In this document: positions 1 to 8,484 of the stretch, one piece after another
How the letters are laid out: each line of letters begins with the position of its first letter
Numbering within the stretch: position 1 is the stretch's first letter
NCBI GenBank assembly: GCA_036490175.1
Contig: DASXEJ010000246.1
Location: 1 to 39,765, forward strand
From: Pirellulales bacterium
GTDB lineage: Bacteria > Planctomycetota > Planctomycetia > Pirellulales > JACPPG01
Reading direction: 5' to 3'
Length of the DNA: 39,765 bases
Translations under genes and position numbers: made by a program
Notes under the pieces: generated by a model
Told to the model about the DNA's origin: nothing
The model's input: only the letters and a program-made list of their open reading frames with translations
Databases searched by the model: none

Positions 1-2
1 AC

Positions 3-1472
3 TACATGGGGGTCGACGGCATTAGCTTCACGCTGGTCCTGTTGACGTCGTTCGTCACCATGTTGTCGATGGGGGCCAGTTGGAACATCACCAAGCACGT
101 CAAGGCCTACTGCATCCTGTTCCTGCTGTTGGAAACAGGCATGCTGGGCGTATTCCTGTCGTTGGACTTCTTTTTGTTCTATGTGTTCTGGGAAGTCATG
201 TTGCTGCCGATGTATTTCCTCATCGGTGTATGGGGTGGTCCGCGGCGCGAGTATGCCGCCATCAAGTTCTTCCTGTACACGCTGGTCGGCAGTGTGTTGA
301 TGTTGATCGCAATTCTGATGCTGTACTTCAACAGCGATTTGCGCGAGCTGACGCCGGCACAACAGCGCGATGCTCACGTGCATCAATCCGTCTTGGAAGG
401 GAAAGACGCCGACGAGCCCATTCACACGTTCAATTTGTTGGCGCTCGCCAAGATCGGACAGCTCGATCAATCTCCGTTCGACAAGCCGCTATGGCTGGGC
501 AAGTCGATCCAATGGTGGGCATTTATCCTGTTGTTCATCGGTTTTGCTATCAAAGTGCCGGCCGTGCCATTTCATACCTGGTTGCCCGATGCGCACGTCG
601 AGGCGCCTACACCGATATCCATGATCCTGGCCGGTGTGTTGTTGAAGATGGGCGGGTACGGCATTATTCGCATCTGTTACCCGATCTGTCCCGATGCCGG
701 GTATGAACTGGCTTGGGTCGTGTCTGGGATCGGCGTCTTCAGCATGGTTTATGGTGCGTTTGCCGCCATGGCGCAGAAGGATTTCAAACGCCTGGTGGCC
801 TACAGCTCGGTAAGCCATATGGGTTACGTGCTACTCGGCATTGGCGTGTGGAGCGCCTGGATGGGGACGGATTATAACCCCGACTACTGGGCCCTGGGGA
901 TGAATGGCGCCATGTTCCAGATGATCGCTCACGGCATCAGCTCGGCCGGCATGTTCTTTATGGTCGGCGTGATCTACGACCGCGTTCATCATCGCAACCT
1001 GGATGAATTCGGCGGACTGTTCGCCAAGATGCCGGTCTATAGCGGCTTGGCATTCGGCATCTTTTTCGCGGGCCTAGGACTGCCGGGGCTGTGCGGATTC
1101 ATCGGTGAAGTGTTTGTTACGTTGTCGGTATGGAGCTTTAGCAAGGCCCTAGCCGTGATCTCGGCGTCGGTCGTAATACTGACCGCCGGTTACATTTTGT
1201 GGACATTGCAACGCGTCTATCTGGGACCTGAGTACAAGGGACCGCACGCCGAGGGAATCTATCCGATTACGCCGCGCGAGTTGAGCATCGCCGTTCCCTT
1301 GCTGGCCTTTGCGATTCTGTTCGGCGTTTTTCCGTCGGCCGTGTTCCGATATTTGACGCCGAGCGTCAATAAAGAAGTCAGCGAACTGGCCGACTGGACC
1401 AGAGAAAAGAAGCAGCCCCGGCTGGATGCCGCCGATGAGGCGGCCGACATCGCCATGGCCAGCCAACGCTGA
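3..1472 (+). CDS. nuoM: NADH-quinone oxidoreductase subunit M (5' end cut by window edge)
   Basis: Membrane antiporter-like subunit of respiratory complex I, which couples NADH:quinone electron transfer to proton pumping. The frame is open from the window edge; the first visible residues (Y-M-GVDGIS) match the family's early YxxGVDGIS segment, so the first transmembrane helix and true start lie upstream and the ATG at 6 is internal. Visible family marks are the helix with the conserved Glu (FYVFWEVMLLPMYFLIG), the PFHTWLPDAHVEAPT loop, the Lys in LLKMGGYG and LVAYSSVSHMGYVLLG. About 14 hydrophobic segments fit the family. It is followed by nuoN after a 159-bp gap, longer than usual for this operon, containing a duplication of the gene's own 3' end. 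Confidence 0.96.
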   Translation, partial: YMGVDGISFTLVLLTSFVTMLSMGASWNITKHVKAYCILFLLLETGMLGVFLSLDFFLFYVFWEVMLLPMYFLIGVWGGPRREYAAIKFFLYTLVGSVLMLIAILMLYFNSDLRELTPAQQRDAHVHQSVLEGKDADEPIHTFNLLALAKIGQLDQSPFDKPLWLGKSIQWWAFILLFIGFAIKVPAVPFHTWLPDAHVEAPTPISMILAGVLLKMGGYGIIRICYPICPDAGYELAWVVSGIGVFSMVYGAFAAMAQKDFKRLVAYSSVSHMGYVLLGIGVWSAWMGTDYNPDYWALGMNGAMFQMIAHGISSAGMFFMVGVIYDRVHHRNLDEFGGLFAKMPVYSGLAFGIFFAGLGLPGLCGFIGEVFVTLSVWSFSKALAVISASVVILTAGYILWTLQRVYLGPEYKGPHAEGIYPITPRELSIAVPLLAFAILFGVFPSAVFRYLTPSVNKEVSELADWTREKKQPRLDAADEAADIAMASQR

Positions 1473-1497
1473 GAGCCATTGCCAGCCAACACTGAGA
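1452..1497 (+). repeat. 23-bp tandem duplication of the nuoM 3' end
   Basis: Two head-to-tail 23-bp units, 1452-1474 and 1475-1497, agree at 21 of 23 positions. The first contains the last codons and TGA stop of nuoM; the second is the same sequence repeated in the spacer, stop included. The two differences are G to T (unit position 6) and G to A (position 17). This looks like a slippage duplication. It leaves the protein unchanged because the first stop is intact. Confidence 0.85.
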
Positions 1498-1631
1498 CAA
1501 CGCGGCCGGCGCGAGATGGTTAAAAGTCATGCGATTCGAAATACAAATCGAGGATTCGTAACTAGAGTTGTCACGGCCCAGCGGCCGACTTTGCAAGCCG
1601 CCACGCACGTGCTCACAAGAAACGGTTAACC

Positions 1632-3395
1632 GTGAACTTTCAGGAACTTGTAAATAATCTGCGTCTCGACACTATCAATGTGTCGCTGCCGGGCTTTCAG
1701 CCGGAACTGGCGATTTGCGCCACGATCGTGGTGATGTTGCTCGGCCGTATCCCACGTTGGCGCCTGGACGCCTTCTACGTGGCCCTGGCGGGATCGATCG
1801 CTGCATTGGTGCTAGCCGCGCCCTGGCGGTATTTGGGCGTGGATGCACCGACGGCCAGCGGCACGTATCCGGCTGAGATTTTTACCGGCATGCTGCTATT
1901 CGACGGCATGACGGTTTATTTTCGTTCGGTCCTGCTGCTGTTCGCGGTGCTCTTTATCGTGATGACCCGCCTGTCGGGCATTCCGGATCGAGAGGACGGC
2001 GCGGATTTCTACACGCTCATTCTCGGCGGCATTCTGGGCATGTGCATCATGGCTTCGGCGAACCATCTGCTGATGGTCTTCGTGGGAGTCGAGATGGCTA
2101 GCGTTCCATCGTACGCATTGGCCGGCATGCTCAAGGGGCGCCGGAAGAGCAGCGAAGCAGCCTTGAAGTACTCCGTTTTCGGCGCCGGGACTGCGGGCGT
2201 GATGCTGTATGGCATTAGCCTGATCGCGGGAGCCACTGGCTCGGCCCATCTGCCGACGATCGTAACGCAGTTGGCCTCGATGCCGGCCGACGTGTTCGCC
2301 GAGAGGGAGTCCGTGCTAATGCTCGGAGGCCTGATGTTGGCCGTCGGACTGGCATTCAAGCTTTCGGCTGTGCCATTCCATTTCTGGTGCCCAGACGTGT
2401 TCGAGGGAGCCAGTGCTGAAGTAAACGCCTTCTTATCAGTGGCGTCGAAAGCGGGCGCCTTGGCCCTGTTGGTTCGTATAGGAATCGGTTTCACTCACGC
2501 ACCGGCTGCCGTCCCTACGGCTGAGCTCCCAATCGCCGAAAGGTCTGCGACGGCACAAGTCGTGTTGGTGTCGGCCGCTCAGCCGGGCCCAGCGCTAGAG
2601 CATGAAGCACCGGCCGCGACGGGCGTTGTCCCGGCAACGGAGCCGCCGAAGGACGAATTAAAGCATGTCATTACCGGCGAGCCGGCCAGTGAGGATACAA
2701 CGCTCGATCGGGTCCGCGACTATATCGCTGGCTTGATCGCCCTGCTGGCTGCTGTCACATGTACGTTCGGCAACCTGGCCGCCTACGCCCAGACGAATAT
2801 CAAGCGTCTGTTGGCTTATTCGACGATTGCCCATGCTGGCTACATGATGATGCCTGTGGCCGCTGCGGTGGCGCTGGTGGGGCATGATTCGGAACAGGCC
2901 GAACAGGCTGTGGCGGCTGTGGCGTTCTACGTGGGCGTGTACCTGTTCATGAACCTGGGTGCCTTTGCCATCGTGGCCTTCCTTCGCAACACGATGCGCA
3001 GCGAAGAGATCTCCGACTATGGCGGCTTGATCCGCCACTCGCCGGGGTTGGTGATTTGCTTTTCGATCATTTTGATTAGCCTAGTTGGGCTGCCCTTTTT
3101 CAGTGGGTTTATCGCCAAAGTTCTGGCGTTTTACGCGCTAATTCCCGCCGGACTGCTATGGCTGCTCGTTGTCGGCGGTTTGAACACGGCGATCAGTCTT
3201 TTCTATTACTTGCGGGTTGTGAAAGCGATGACGATGGATCCTGAGCCGGCGGATCGGCTGCCGGTTGATTTTTCGATGGTTTCGGCCGAGGGCGCTTTCG
3301 TCGCACTCATTACGTTGCCGGTGGTGGTCTTGGGTGTCGCCTGGGATCCACTCTATCGCTGGGCTATCGCCGCAAGTCATCAGCTGTTGAGTTGA
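1632..3395 (+). CDS. nuoN: NADH-quinone oxidoreductase subunit N
   Basis: Membrane antiporter-like subunit of complex I, normally the last gene of the nuo operon. The chosen start is GTG at 1632, giving MNFQELVNNL and 587 residues. Family marks: GVEMASVPSYALAG (conserved Glu), the Lys in FKLSAVPFHFWCPDVFEGAS, and NIKRLLAYSTIAHAGYMMMP. The protein is longer than a typical NuoN (about 480-500 residues) because of a hydrophilic insertion at about residues 287-355, rich in Ala, Pro and Glu, between two membrane segments. No further nuo gene follows within the window. Confidence 0.95.
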   Translation: MNFQELVNNLRLDTINVSLPGFQPELAICATIVVMLLGRIPRWRLDAFYVALAGSIAALVLAAPWRYLGVDAPTASGTYPAEIFTGMLLFDGMTVYFRSVLLLFAVLFIVMTRLSGIPDREDGADFYTLILGGILGMCIMASANHLLMVFVGVEMASVPSYALAGMLKGRRKSSEAALKYSVFGAGTAGVMLYGISLIAGATGSAHLPTIVTQLASMPADVFAERESVLMLGGLMLAVGLAFKLSAVPFHFWCPDVFEGASAEVNAFLSVASKAGALALLVRIGIGFTHAPAAVPTAELPIAERSATAQVVLVSAAQPGPALEHEAPAATGVVPATEPPKDELKHVITGEPASEDTTLDRVRDYIAGLIALLAAVTCTFGNLAAYAQTNIKRLLAYSTIAHAGYMMMPVAAAVALVGHDSEQAEQAVAAVAFYVGVYLFMNLGAFAIVAFLRNTMRSEEISDYGGLIRHSPGLVICFSIILISLVGLPFFSGFIAKVLAFYALIPAGLLWLLVVGGLNTAISLFYYLRVVKAMTMDPEPADRLPVDFSMVSAEGAFVALITLPVVVLGVAWDPLYRWAIAASHQLLS

Positions 3396-3481
3396 ACCCT
3401 GTTTAGATCGGCCGATTAGCACGCCAAGTCCTGGACGCGACGTGTTTCGATCGGCGAATTAGATAACACGAGAAGCTGCGC

Positions 3482-3910
3482 ATGGCACAGGTCGACTCCA
3501 TCGATCTCCTGAATCGGCTGTTCGAAATCGAACATCGGTCGCTGTTGACCTATTTGACCGACGCTTGTCCTTGGACGCACTCAGGCGAGGAGAAGGCCAC
3601 GACGGCGCTCGCCCACATCGCGGCCGATCAGCAAGCCATGACCGTCCGCATCGCGGAGCTCATTGACTCTCGGGGCGGGCGAATCGACTCCGGTTCTTTC
3701 CCAATGTATTTCACCGACACCAACCTGCTATCGCTTGATTTCATGCTGCGAGAGTTGGTGAAGCATCAAAAGCACGACATTGCGGAAATCGTGCGGATCG
3801 TCGCTATGTTGGGGGCTGATCGCGAGGCACGAGAACTGGCCGAGGAGATTCTGGGCAGCGAGCGAGCCCATCTCGAAGTCCTTGAAGATCTGGCCATTCA
3901 ACCGGCGTAG
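3482..3910 (+). CDS. Ferritin-like four-helix protein, function unknown
   Basis: A 142-residue, apparently cytoplasmic, almost wholly helical protein. Four amphipathic helices can be drawn at about residues 5-25, 38-62, 82-112 and 114-136. Helix 1 carries E15, E17 and H18; helix 3 carries H95 and H98; helix 4 has an E127-x-x-H130 pair. This resembles the ferritin-like di-iron fold, but helix 2 lacks a clear ExxH (it has H45 and D49), so metal binding is uncertain. The gene lies 86 bp after nuoN and 9 bp before the TatD gene, so it is probably co-transcribed with tatD. It could equally be a DinB- or DUF892-type bundle without catalytic metal. Confidence 0.7.
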   Translation: MAQVDSIDLLNRLFEIEHRSLLTYLTDACPWTHSGEEKATTALAHIAADQQAMTVRIAELIDSRGGRIDSGSFPMYFTDTNLLSLDFMLRELVKHQKHDIAEIVRIVAMLGADREARELAEEILGSERAHLEVLEDLAIQPA

Positions 3911-3919
3911 CGTGGCCCT

Positions 3920-4699
3920 ATGCGGCTGTTCGACTCTCACGCCCATTTGAACCAGAGCGATTTCGACGAAGATCGCCCGGCAGTGATCGAGCGCGCGCGC
4001 CAAGCAGGCGTGACATCGATCGTCACGGTCGGCTACAACGTTGCCTCTAGTGTGCAGAATGTCGAGATCGCGGCGACTTTTCCGGGCCTATTTGCCGCCG
4101 TGGGAATCCAACCCAACGATACGGTGCACGCCGGCGCGGATGACTGGCAGCGCATAGTAGACCTGGTCGCTGCGCCGCGCGTGGTGGCAATTGGCGAGAC
4201 CGGACTGGACCGATATTGGGATACCTCCCCGCTGGAGTTGCAGCAGGATTATTTCGATCGGCATCTACGGCTGTCGCAGCAGACTGGTCTGCCGTTCATC
4301 GTCCACACGCGCGAAAGCGACGCCGAAGTACTGGCGATGTTGCGCGGGGCGCGCACACGTGGCCCGCTGTCAGGAGTAATGCACTCCTTCACGGGCAGCG
4401 AAGAGACGGCCGCCGAGTGCGTTTCTCTGGGGCTATACATTAGCTTTGCCGGCATGGCGACGTTCAAAAAATCCGACGCCTTGCGCGCGATAGCAGTGAT
4501 GATTCCGGCCGATCGGATTTTGATCGAAACGGATTGTCCCTATCTCTCGCCGCATCCCTTGCGCGGCCGGCGGAATGAGCCTGCCCACCTGCTGCACACG
4601 GCCGAATGCCTGGCCGCGGTGCGCGGCGTCAGTCTCGAGGAGTTCGTCGCGCAGACAACGGAAAACGCATCCCGTTTGTTTCGTGTGACCTCAACATAA
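3920..4699 (+). CDS. tatD: TatD family metal-dependent hydrolase (DNase-like)
   Basis: A 259-residue TIM-barrel metallohydrolase of the TatD family, whose members act as metal-dependent 3'-5' exonucleases or deoxyribonucleases in DNA quality control. Metal-ligand motifs appear in order: DSHAHLN at the N terminus, GETGLD near residue 92 (bridging Glu), VHTRESD near 128, MHSFTG near 153 and ETDCPYLSPHPLRGRRNEP near 203. Length matches the family. The ATG at 3920 lies 9 bp after the ferritin-like gene. It converges with pheA, with 56 bp between stops. The symbol is used for the family; the exact E. coli counterpart (tatD, ycfH or yjjV type) is not resolved. Confidence 0.93.
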   Translation: MRLFDSHAHLNQSDFDEDRPAVIERARQAGVTSIVTVGYNVASSVQNVEIAATFPGLFAAVGIQPNDTVHAGADDWQRIVDLVAAPRVVAIGETGLDRYWDTSPLELQQDYFDRHLRLSQQTGLPFIVHTRESDAEVLAMLRGARTRGPLSGVMHSFTGSEETAAECVSLGLYISFAGMATFKKSDALRAIAVMIPADRILIETDCPYLSPHPLRGRRNEPAHLLHTAECLAAVRGVSLEEFVAQTTENASRLFRVTST

Positions 4700-4755
4700 G
4701 TCGCATCGCAGATTAGGCACACGTCGCGTTGGCGGCCAATCCGTGCCGTCGCTGG

Positions 4756-5871
4756 CTAGCCGACCGGCTCGGTGCGTGGGCACGATCCAAGAATCTCGAA
4801 CCGCAGGGTTTTCTTGGCCAAGGCCTGCAGCGCCCGGCGGACCTTCAGGTCGGACTCGTGGCCGTCCAACTCGATGAAGAACAGGTATTCGCCGTGGCTG
4901 ATCGGAAACGATTCGATCCAGGTAAGATTCAAGCGGTTCCTTTTGAAGATATTGATCGCCTCGGCCAGCGAACCGGGGCGGTGTTCAATCTGGAACATGG
5001 CGGCGGTCTTATCCCGGCCCGACCGTGCGGCGGCGTCGGCGCCAATGACTGCAAACCGGGTGATATTGTCTGGATTGTCCTCGATGCTTTCCGCGATGAT
5101 CTCTAGCCCGTACTGAGCGGCTGCCTGAACGCTGGCGATGGCCGCGGCACCGGGCTTGTCGAAGGCGATTTGCGCGGCCGCCGAGGTGCTGGTGACTTCA
5201 ATAGGGCGGGCCGTCGGTAAGTGTTTTGCCAACCAATTACGGCACTGCGACAGCGCCTGCGGCTTGCTGTAAACCTCGGACACTTCGCTACGCGGGCAAC
5301 GTCCCAACAACGCATGATGAATTCGCAACTGAACCTCGCCACAAATGCGCACGCGCAGCCGCATGAACGTATCGAGCGTGTCGGCAATCCGGCCATCGGT
5401 GGAATTCTCGATCGGCACCAGTCCGTAGTCCGCCTGTTTACGATGTACCTCCTCGAATACGGCCGCGATCGATCCGACGGGGATAAGCTCGACACTTTGG
5501 CCAAAACGGTGCAGAGTCGCGATATGGCTATAGGTGTATAGGGGGCCGAGAAATGCGACACGCAATCGTCGTTCGAGCTGCCGCGATCCACTGATAATCT
5601 CGCGAAACACGGCGCGCATGCTGTCAGGGGAAAGAGGGCCCTTGCTCAGTTCCACGACGCGGGCCAGGATCTCTTCCTCGCGCCCCGGGACAAACACTGG
5701 CTGATGGGCTGCCTCTTTCAGCTTGCCGATTTCCAGCACGAGGTTGGCCCGTACGTTGATCTGCGCAATCAATTGGCGGTCGATGCGGTCGACCGCGGCG
5801 CGCAGTTCGGCCACTGTTTGCCCTTGAGGGGAACGCGGCCGTGGATTGGGCTTGGTAACTTCTTTTCGCAC
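4756..5871 (-). CDS. pheA: Bifunctional chorismate mutase / prephenate dehydratase
   Basis: P-protein of phenylalanine synthesis: chorismate to prephenate, then prephenate to phenylpyruvate. Residues about 18-100 form an AroQ-type chorismate mutase helix bundle (LRAAVDRIDRQLIAQINVR, then GREEEILARV). Residues about 105-280 are the prephenate dehydratase domain (VAFLGPLYTYSHIA, VPIENSTDGRI, and DNITRF with the catalytic TRF). A C-terminal ACT domain (PGSLAEAINIFKRNRLNLTW) probably senses phenylalanine; the usual ESRP is read here as ESFP. The start is GTG at 5871; an internal GTG about 19 codons in, just before the mutase domain, is an alternative, as no strong ribosome binding site is visible at either. 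Confidence 0.94.
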   Translation of the reverse strand: MRKEVTKPNPRPRSPQGQTVAELRAAVDRIDRQLIAQINVRANLVLEIGKLKEAAHQPVFVPGREEEILARVVELSKGPLSPDSMRAVFREIISGSRQLERRLRVAFLGPLYTYSHIATLHRFGQSVELIPVGSIAAVFEEVHRKQADYGLVPIENSTDGRIADTLDTFMRLRVRICGEVQLRIHHALLGRCPRSEVSEVYSKPQALSQCRNWLAKHLPTARPIEVTSTSAAAQIAFDKPGAAAIASVQAAAQYGLEIIAESIEDNPDNITRFAVIGADAAARSGRDKTAAMFQIEHRPGSLAEAINIFKRNRLNLTWIESFPISHGEYLFFIELDGHESDLKVRRALQALAKKTLRFEILGSCPRTEPVG

Positions 5872-6155
5872 CGGGGGTTACTCGTGCTAGGATGCTGCTT
5901 TAGAATCACGCTGTTCGGTAAAAATGGAGCTTGGACCCTCTTGTAGCCGTCTGGCGAAGCAAGCGTCAAGAATCATGTTGTGGAACATACACGGCAGCGG
6001 AAAACGCGAAACCCATCCGCGCGATCGGATTCGCCGAATAACCAATACCAACGGCTGGGCTCATGCCGCCACAGACCCACATGGCAGACGGGACCACCTT
6101 GGCAGTATCTCGATCTCGTCGCGTCAATAATCAAGGTTAGGACCGAAATGGTCGC
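5872..6155. other. Non-coding part of the pheA-dnaK gap
   Basis: Together with 6211-6482 this makes a gap of about 610 bp between the divergent pheA and dnaK genes. Short frames on both strands have no convincing start, ribosome site or recognisable protein. No TTAGCACTC/GAGTGCTAA (CIRCE) pair was seen. The only structured element noticed is the palindrome group at 6156-6210. Confidence 0.5.
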
Positions 6156-6210
6156 CTGCCAGTTTGGCAGCATGGAAAACTGATCTTTGTGCAGGTTGTC
6201 AAACTGGCAG
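6156..6210 (+). promoter_or_regulatory. Paired palindromic operator-like sites upstream of dnaK
   Basis: Site 1 at 6156-6170 is a perfect palindrome, CTGCCA-GTT-TGGCAG. Site 2 at 6196-6210 (TTGTCAAACTGGCAG) is the same pattern in the opposite sense with one degenerate arm. As a result 6156-6166 and 6200-6210 are an exact 11-bp inverted repeat. Dimeric repressors often bind such sites, and no CIRCE element is present, so this is a candidate heat-shock operator. Alternatively the pair could form an RNA hairpin in a long 5' leader. The dnaK start is 272 bp downstream. Confidence 0.45.
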
Positions 6211-6482
6211 TTTTACGTGAGCTTCGCCTCGAAAGCCGAGCGATCGAGGGTCAGGGCGTGCGCCGTAACTTATTTGTCTGTATAGACCTGTGATTTCCAC
6301 TCCGGAGCATATCATCGGCACGATCTTTGCGTTGGGACTCCTCCGAGCAATATGCGCACGCAGCCAGTTATGGTCCCCGGCCCGGCCTGTGGCGCACCAA
6401 TCTAAACGACATTCCTCTCTAAACATGAATTGAGACGCGACGTACGCAAAGCGTTCGCGCAACACCATAAGGAGCAATTTCC

Positions 6483-8384
6483 ATGGCACAAGGCGAAAAG
6501 ATCATTGGTATCGATCTGGGAACGACCAACTCCGTGGTGGCGATCATGGAAGGGGGCGATCCCAAGGTCATTCCAAATCAAGAAGGCAACCGGCTCACTC
6601 CCAGCGTGGTCGCGTTTACCGATAAGGGAGACGTGCTGGTCGGCGAACCGGCGCGTCGTCAAGCCGTTACGAACCCAACCCGTACGGTCTACTCCATCAA
6701 GCGTTTTATGGGGCGCCGCCACGGCGAGGTGGCTGCCGAAGAGAAGTTGGTTCCCTACAGCGTTACCGGCGGGACGCAGGACTATGTCAACGTCAAGATC
6801 GGCGACAAGGAATACACCCCGCCCGAGATCTCGGCCAAGATTCTTCGCAAGCTGAAGGAGTCGGCCGAAGCGTACCTGGGTCACAAAGTCAATAAGGCCG
6901 TTATCACGGTGCCGGCCTACTTCAATGACGCTCAGCGGCAGGCCACCAAAGATGCCGGTCAAATTGCCGGCTTGGAAGTTGCCCGCATCATCAACGAGCC
7001 GACAGCCGCGTCGCTGGCCTATGGCTTGGACCGAAAAGAGTCCGAGAAGATTGTCGTGTTCGATCTAGGTGGCGGTACGTTCGACGTCTCGGCATTGGAA
7101 GTGGCTGAAGGTGTCTTTCGCGTCATTAGCACCAATGGCGACACGCACCTGGGTGGCGACGACTTTGACTTCATGCTGCTCAACTATGTCGCCGACGAGT
7201 TCAAGAAAGACCAAGGCATCGACCTGCGCAAAGATGCCATGGCCCTGCAGCGGCTGCAAGAAGCCTGCGAGAAGGCCAAGAAGGAGTTGAGCTCGGCCGC
7301 CTCGACCGATTTGAACCTGCCGTTCATTACCGCGGACGCCAACGGCCCAAAACATTTGCAGATGAGCATCACGCGTGCCAAATTCGAGCAGCTGGTCGAT
7401 CCACTGATTGAACGTTGCCGTGGTCCGGTGATGAAGGCGCTGGAAGACGCCAAGATGCAGCCCAAAGACATCGACGAAGTCGTGTTGGTGGGTGGCTCGA
7501 CGCGCATTCCCAAGGTCCAGGAGCTGGTCCAAAAGATCTTCGGCAAAGAGCCGCACAAGGGCGTTAACCCTGACGAGGTCGTGGCCATTGGTGCGGCGAT
7601 CCAAGGGGGTGTCTTGGCCGGCGAAGTCCAGGACGTATTGCTGCTCGACGTGACGCCGCTAGCGCTGGGGATTGAAACCTTAGGCGGCATCATGACCAAA
7701 TTGGTCGAACGAAACACGACCATCCCGACCGAGCGGAAGCAGACCTTTAGCACGGCGGACGATCAGCAGACGGCCGTCACGGTGCGTGTCTTCCAGGGCG
7801 AACGCGAGATGGCCGCCGACAATCGTTTGTTGGCGCAATTCAACCTGGAGGGGATCCCCCCGGCCCCGCGCGGCGTGCCGCAAATTGAAGTCAAGTTCGA
7901 TATCGACGCCAACGGCATCCTGAACGTCGCCGCGAAGGATCTCGGCACAGGCAAGGAACAGACGGTGCGCATCGAGAAGTCGAGCGGTCTGTCGAAGGAA
8001 GAGATCGACCGCATGGCCAAGGACGCCGAAGCTCATGCGGCCGACGATAAGAAGAAGCGCGAGTTGGCGGAGTCACGCAACCAGGCCGATTCGCTCTGCT
8101 TCCAGGTCGAAAAGCTGCTCAAGGAGAACGACACCAAGCTCAGCGGCAGCGACAAGAAGCCGCTCGAGGACGCCATCGCGAAAACGCGCGACGTGGCCAA
8201 GGGGCATAACGTCGATGCGATCAAATCCGCGATCAGCGAACTGGAGCAGGCTTTTCACGCGGTCGGCAAAGTTTTGCACGAAGCGGCCACCGCAGGCCGG
8301 ACGGCCGACGCCGGTGGCGACGGCGCGAAGAAGCCTGCCGGCGATGAAGAGGCGATTGACGCCGAGTTTGAAGTCAAGGAATGA
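6483..8384 (+). CDS. dnaK: Chaperone DnaK (Hsp70)
   Basis: Cytoplasmic ATP-dependent Hsp70 chaperone, 633 residues, full length. The nucleotide-binding domain shows [27 protein letters not shown] and [14 protein letters not shown]. The peptide-binding domain follows from about residue 390 ([14 protein letters not shown]), then the helical lid and the acidic tail [12 protein letters not shown] typical of bacterial DnaK. The start is fixed by an AAGGAG ribosome site at 6469-6474. clpB follows by 100 bp, so the two refolding partners are probably co-expressed; grpE and dnaJ are not in the window. Palindromes about 270 bp upstream may mediate stress control. Confidence 0.98.
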   Translation: MAQGEKIIGIDLGTTNSVVAIMEGGDPKVIPNQEGNRLTPSVVAFTDKGDVLVGEPARRQAVTNPTRTVYSIKRFMGRRHGEVAAEEKLVPYSVTGGTQDYVNVKIGDKEYTPPEISAKILRKLKESAEAYLGHKVNKAVITVPAYFNDAQRQATKDAGQIAGLEVARIINEPTAASLAYGLDRKESEKIVVFDLGGGTFDVSALEVAEGVFRVISTNGDTHLGGDDFDFMLLNYVADEFKKDQGIDLRKDAMALQRLQEACEKAKKELSSAASTDLNLPFITADANGPKHLQMSITRAKFEQLVDPLIERCRGPVMKALEDAKMQPKDIDEVVLVGGSTRIPKVQELVQKIFGKEPHKGVNPDEVVAIGAAIQGGVLAGEVQDVLLLDVTPLALGIETLGGIMTKLVERNTTIPTERKQTFSTADDQQTAVTVRVFQGEREMAADNRLLAQFNLEGIPPAPRGVPQIEVKFDIDANGILNVAAKDLGTGKEQTVRIEKSSGLSKEEIDRMAKDAEAHAADDKKKRELAESRNQADSLCFQVEKLLKENDTKLSGSDKKPLEDAIAKTRDVAKGHNVDAIKSAISELEQAFHAVGKVLHEAATAGRTADAGGDGAKKPAGDEEAIDAEFEVKE

Positions 8385-8414
8385 GATTCCCAATCATCCT
8401 GGGCGTAACACTGT

Positions 8415-8447
8415 CGGCCGGCGCGTTCCTTGATGAACGGCCGGCCG
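8415..8447 (+). other. Strong hairpin in the dnaK-clpB spacer
   Basis: Arms 8415-8422 and 8440-8447 pair perfectly (CGGCCGGC / GCCGGCCG). Directly inside, 8424-8428 pairs with 8435-8439 (CGTTC / GAACG), leaving one bulged G at 8423 and a six-base loop. The result is a 13-bp GC-rich stem in the 100-bp spacer. No T tract follows, so it is not a standard intrinsic terminator. It may mark mRNA processing, a stability boundary or partial attenuation between the two chaperone genes. Confidence 0.6.
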
Positions 8448-8484
8448 TCGGCGCGTCCGGAGGGAAGAAAGGGCATATATAACA

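Noticed and set aside
1426-1629. Small frame bridging the nuoM end and the spacer
   Set aside because: Overlaps nuoM out of frame, no ribosome site, composition of a shadow frame.
6199-6489. Minus-strand frame upstream of dnaK
   Set aside because: Covers the palindromes and the dnaK ribosome site, with no recognisable protein.
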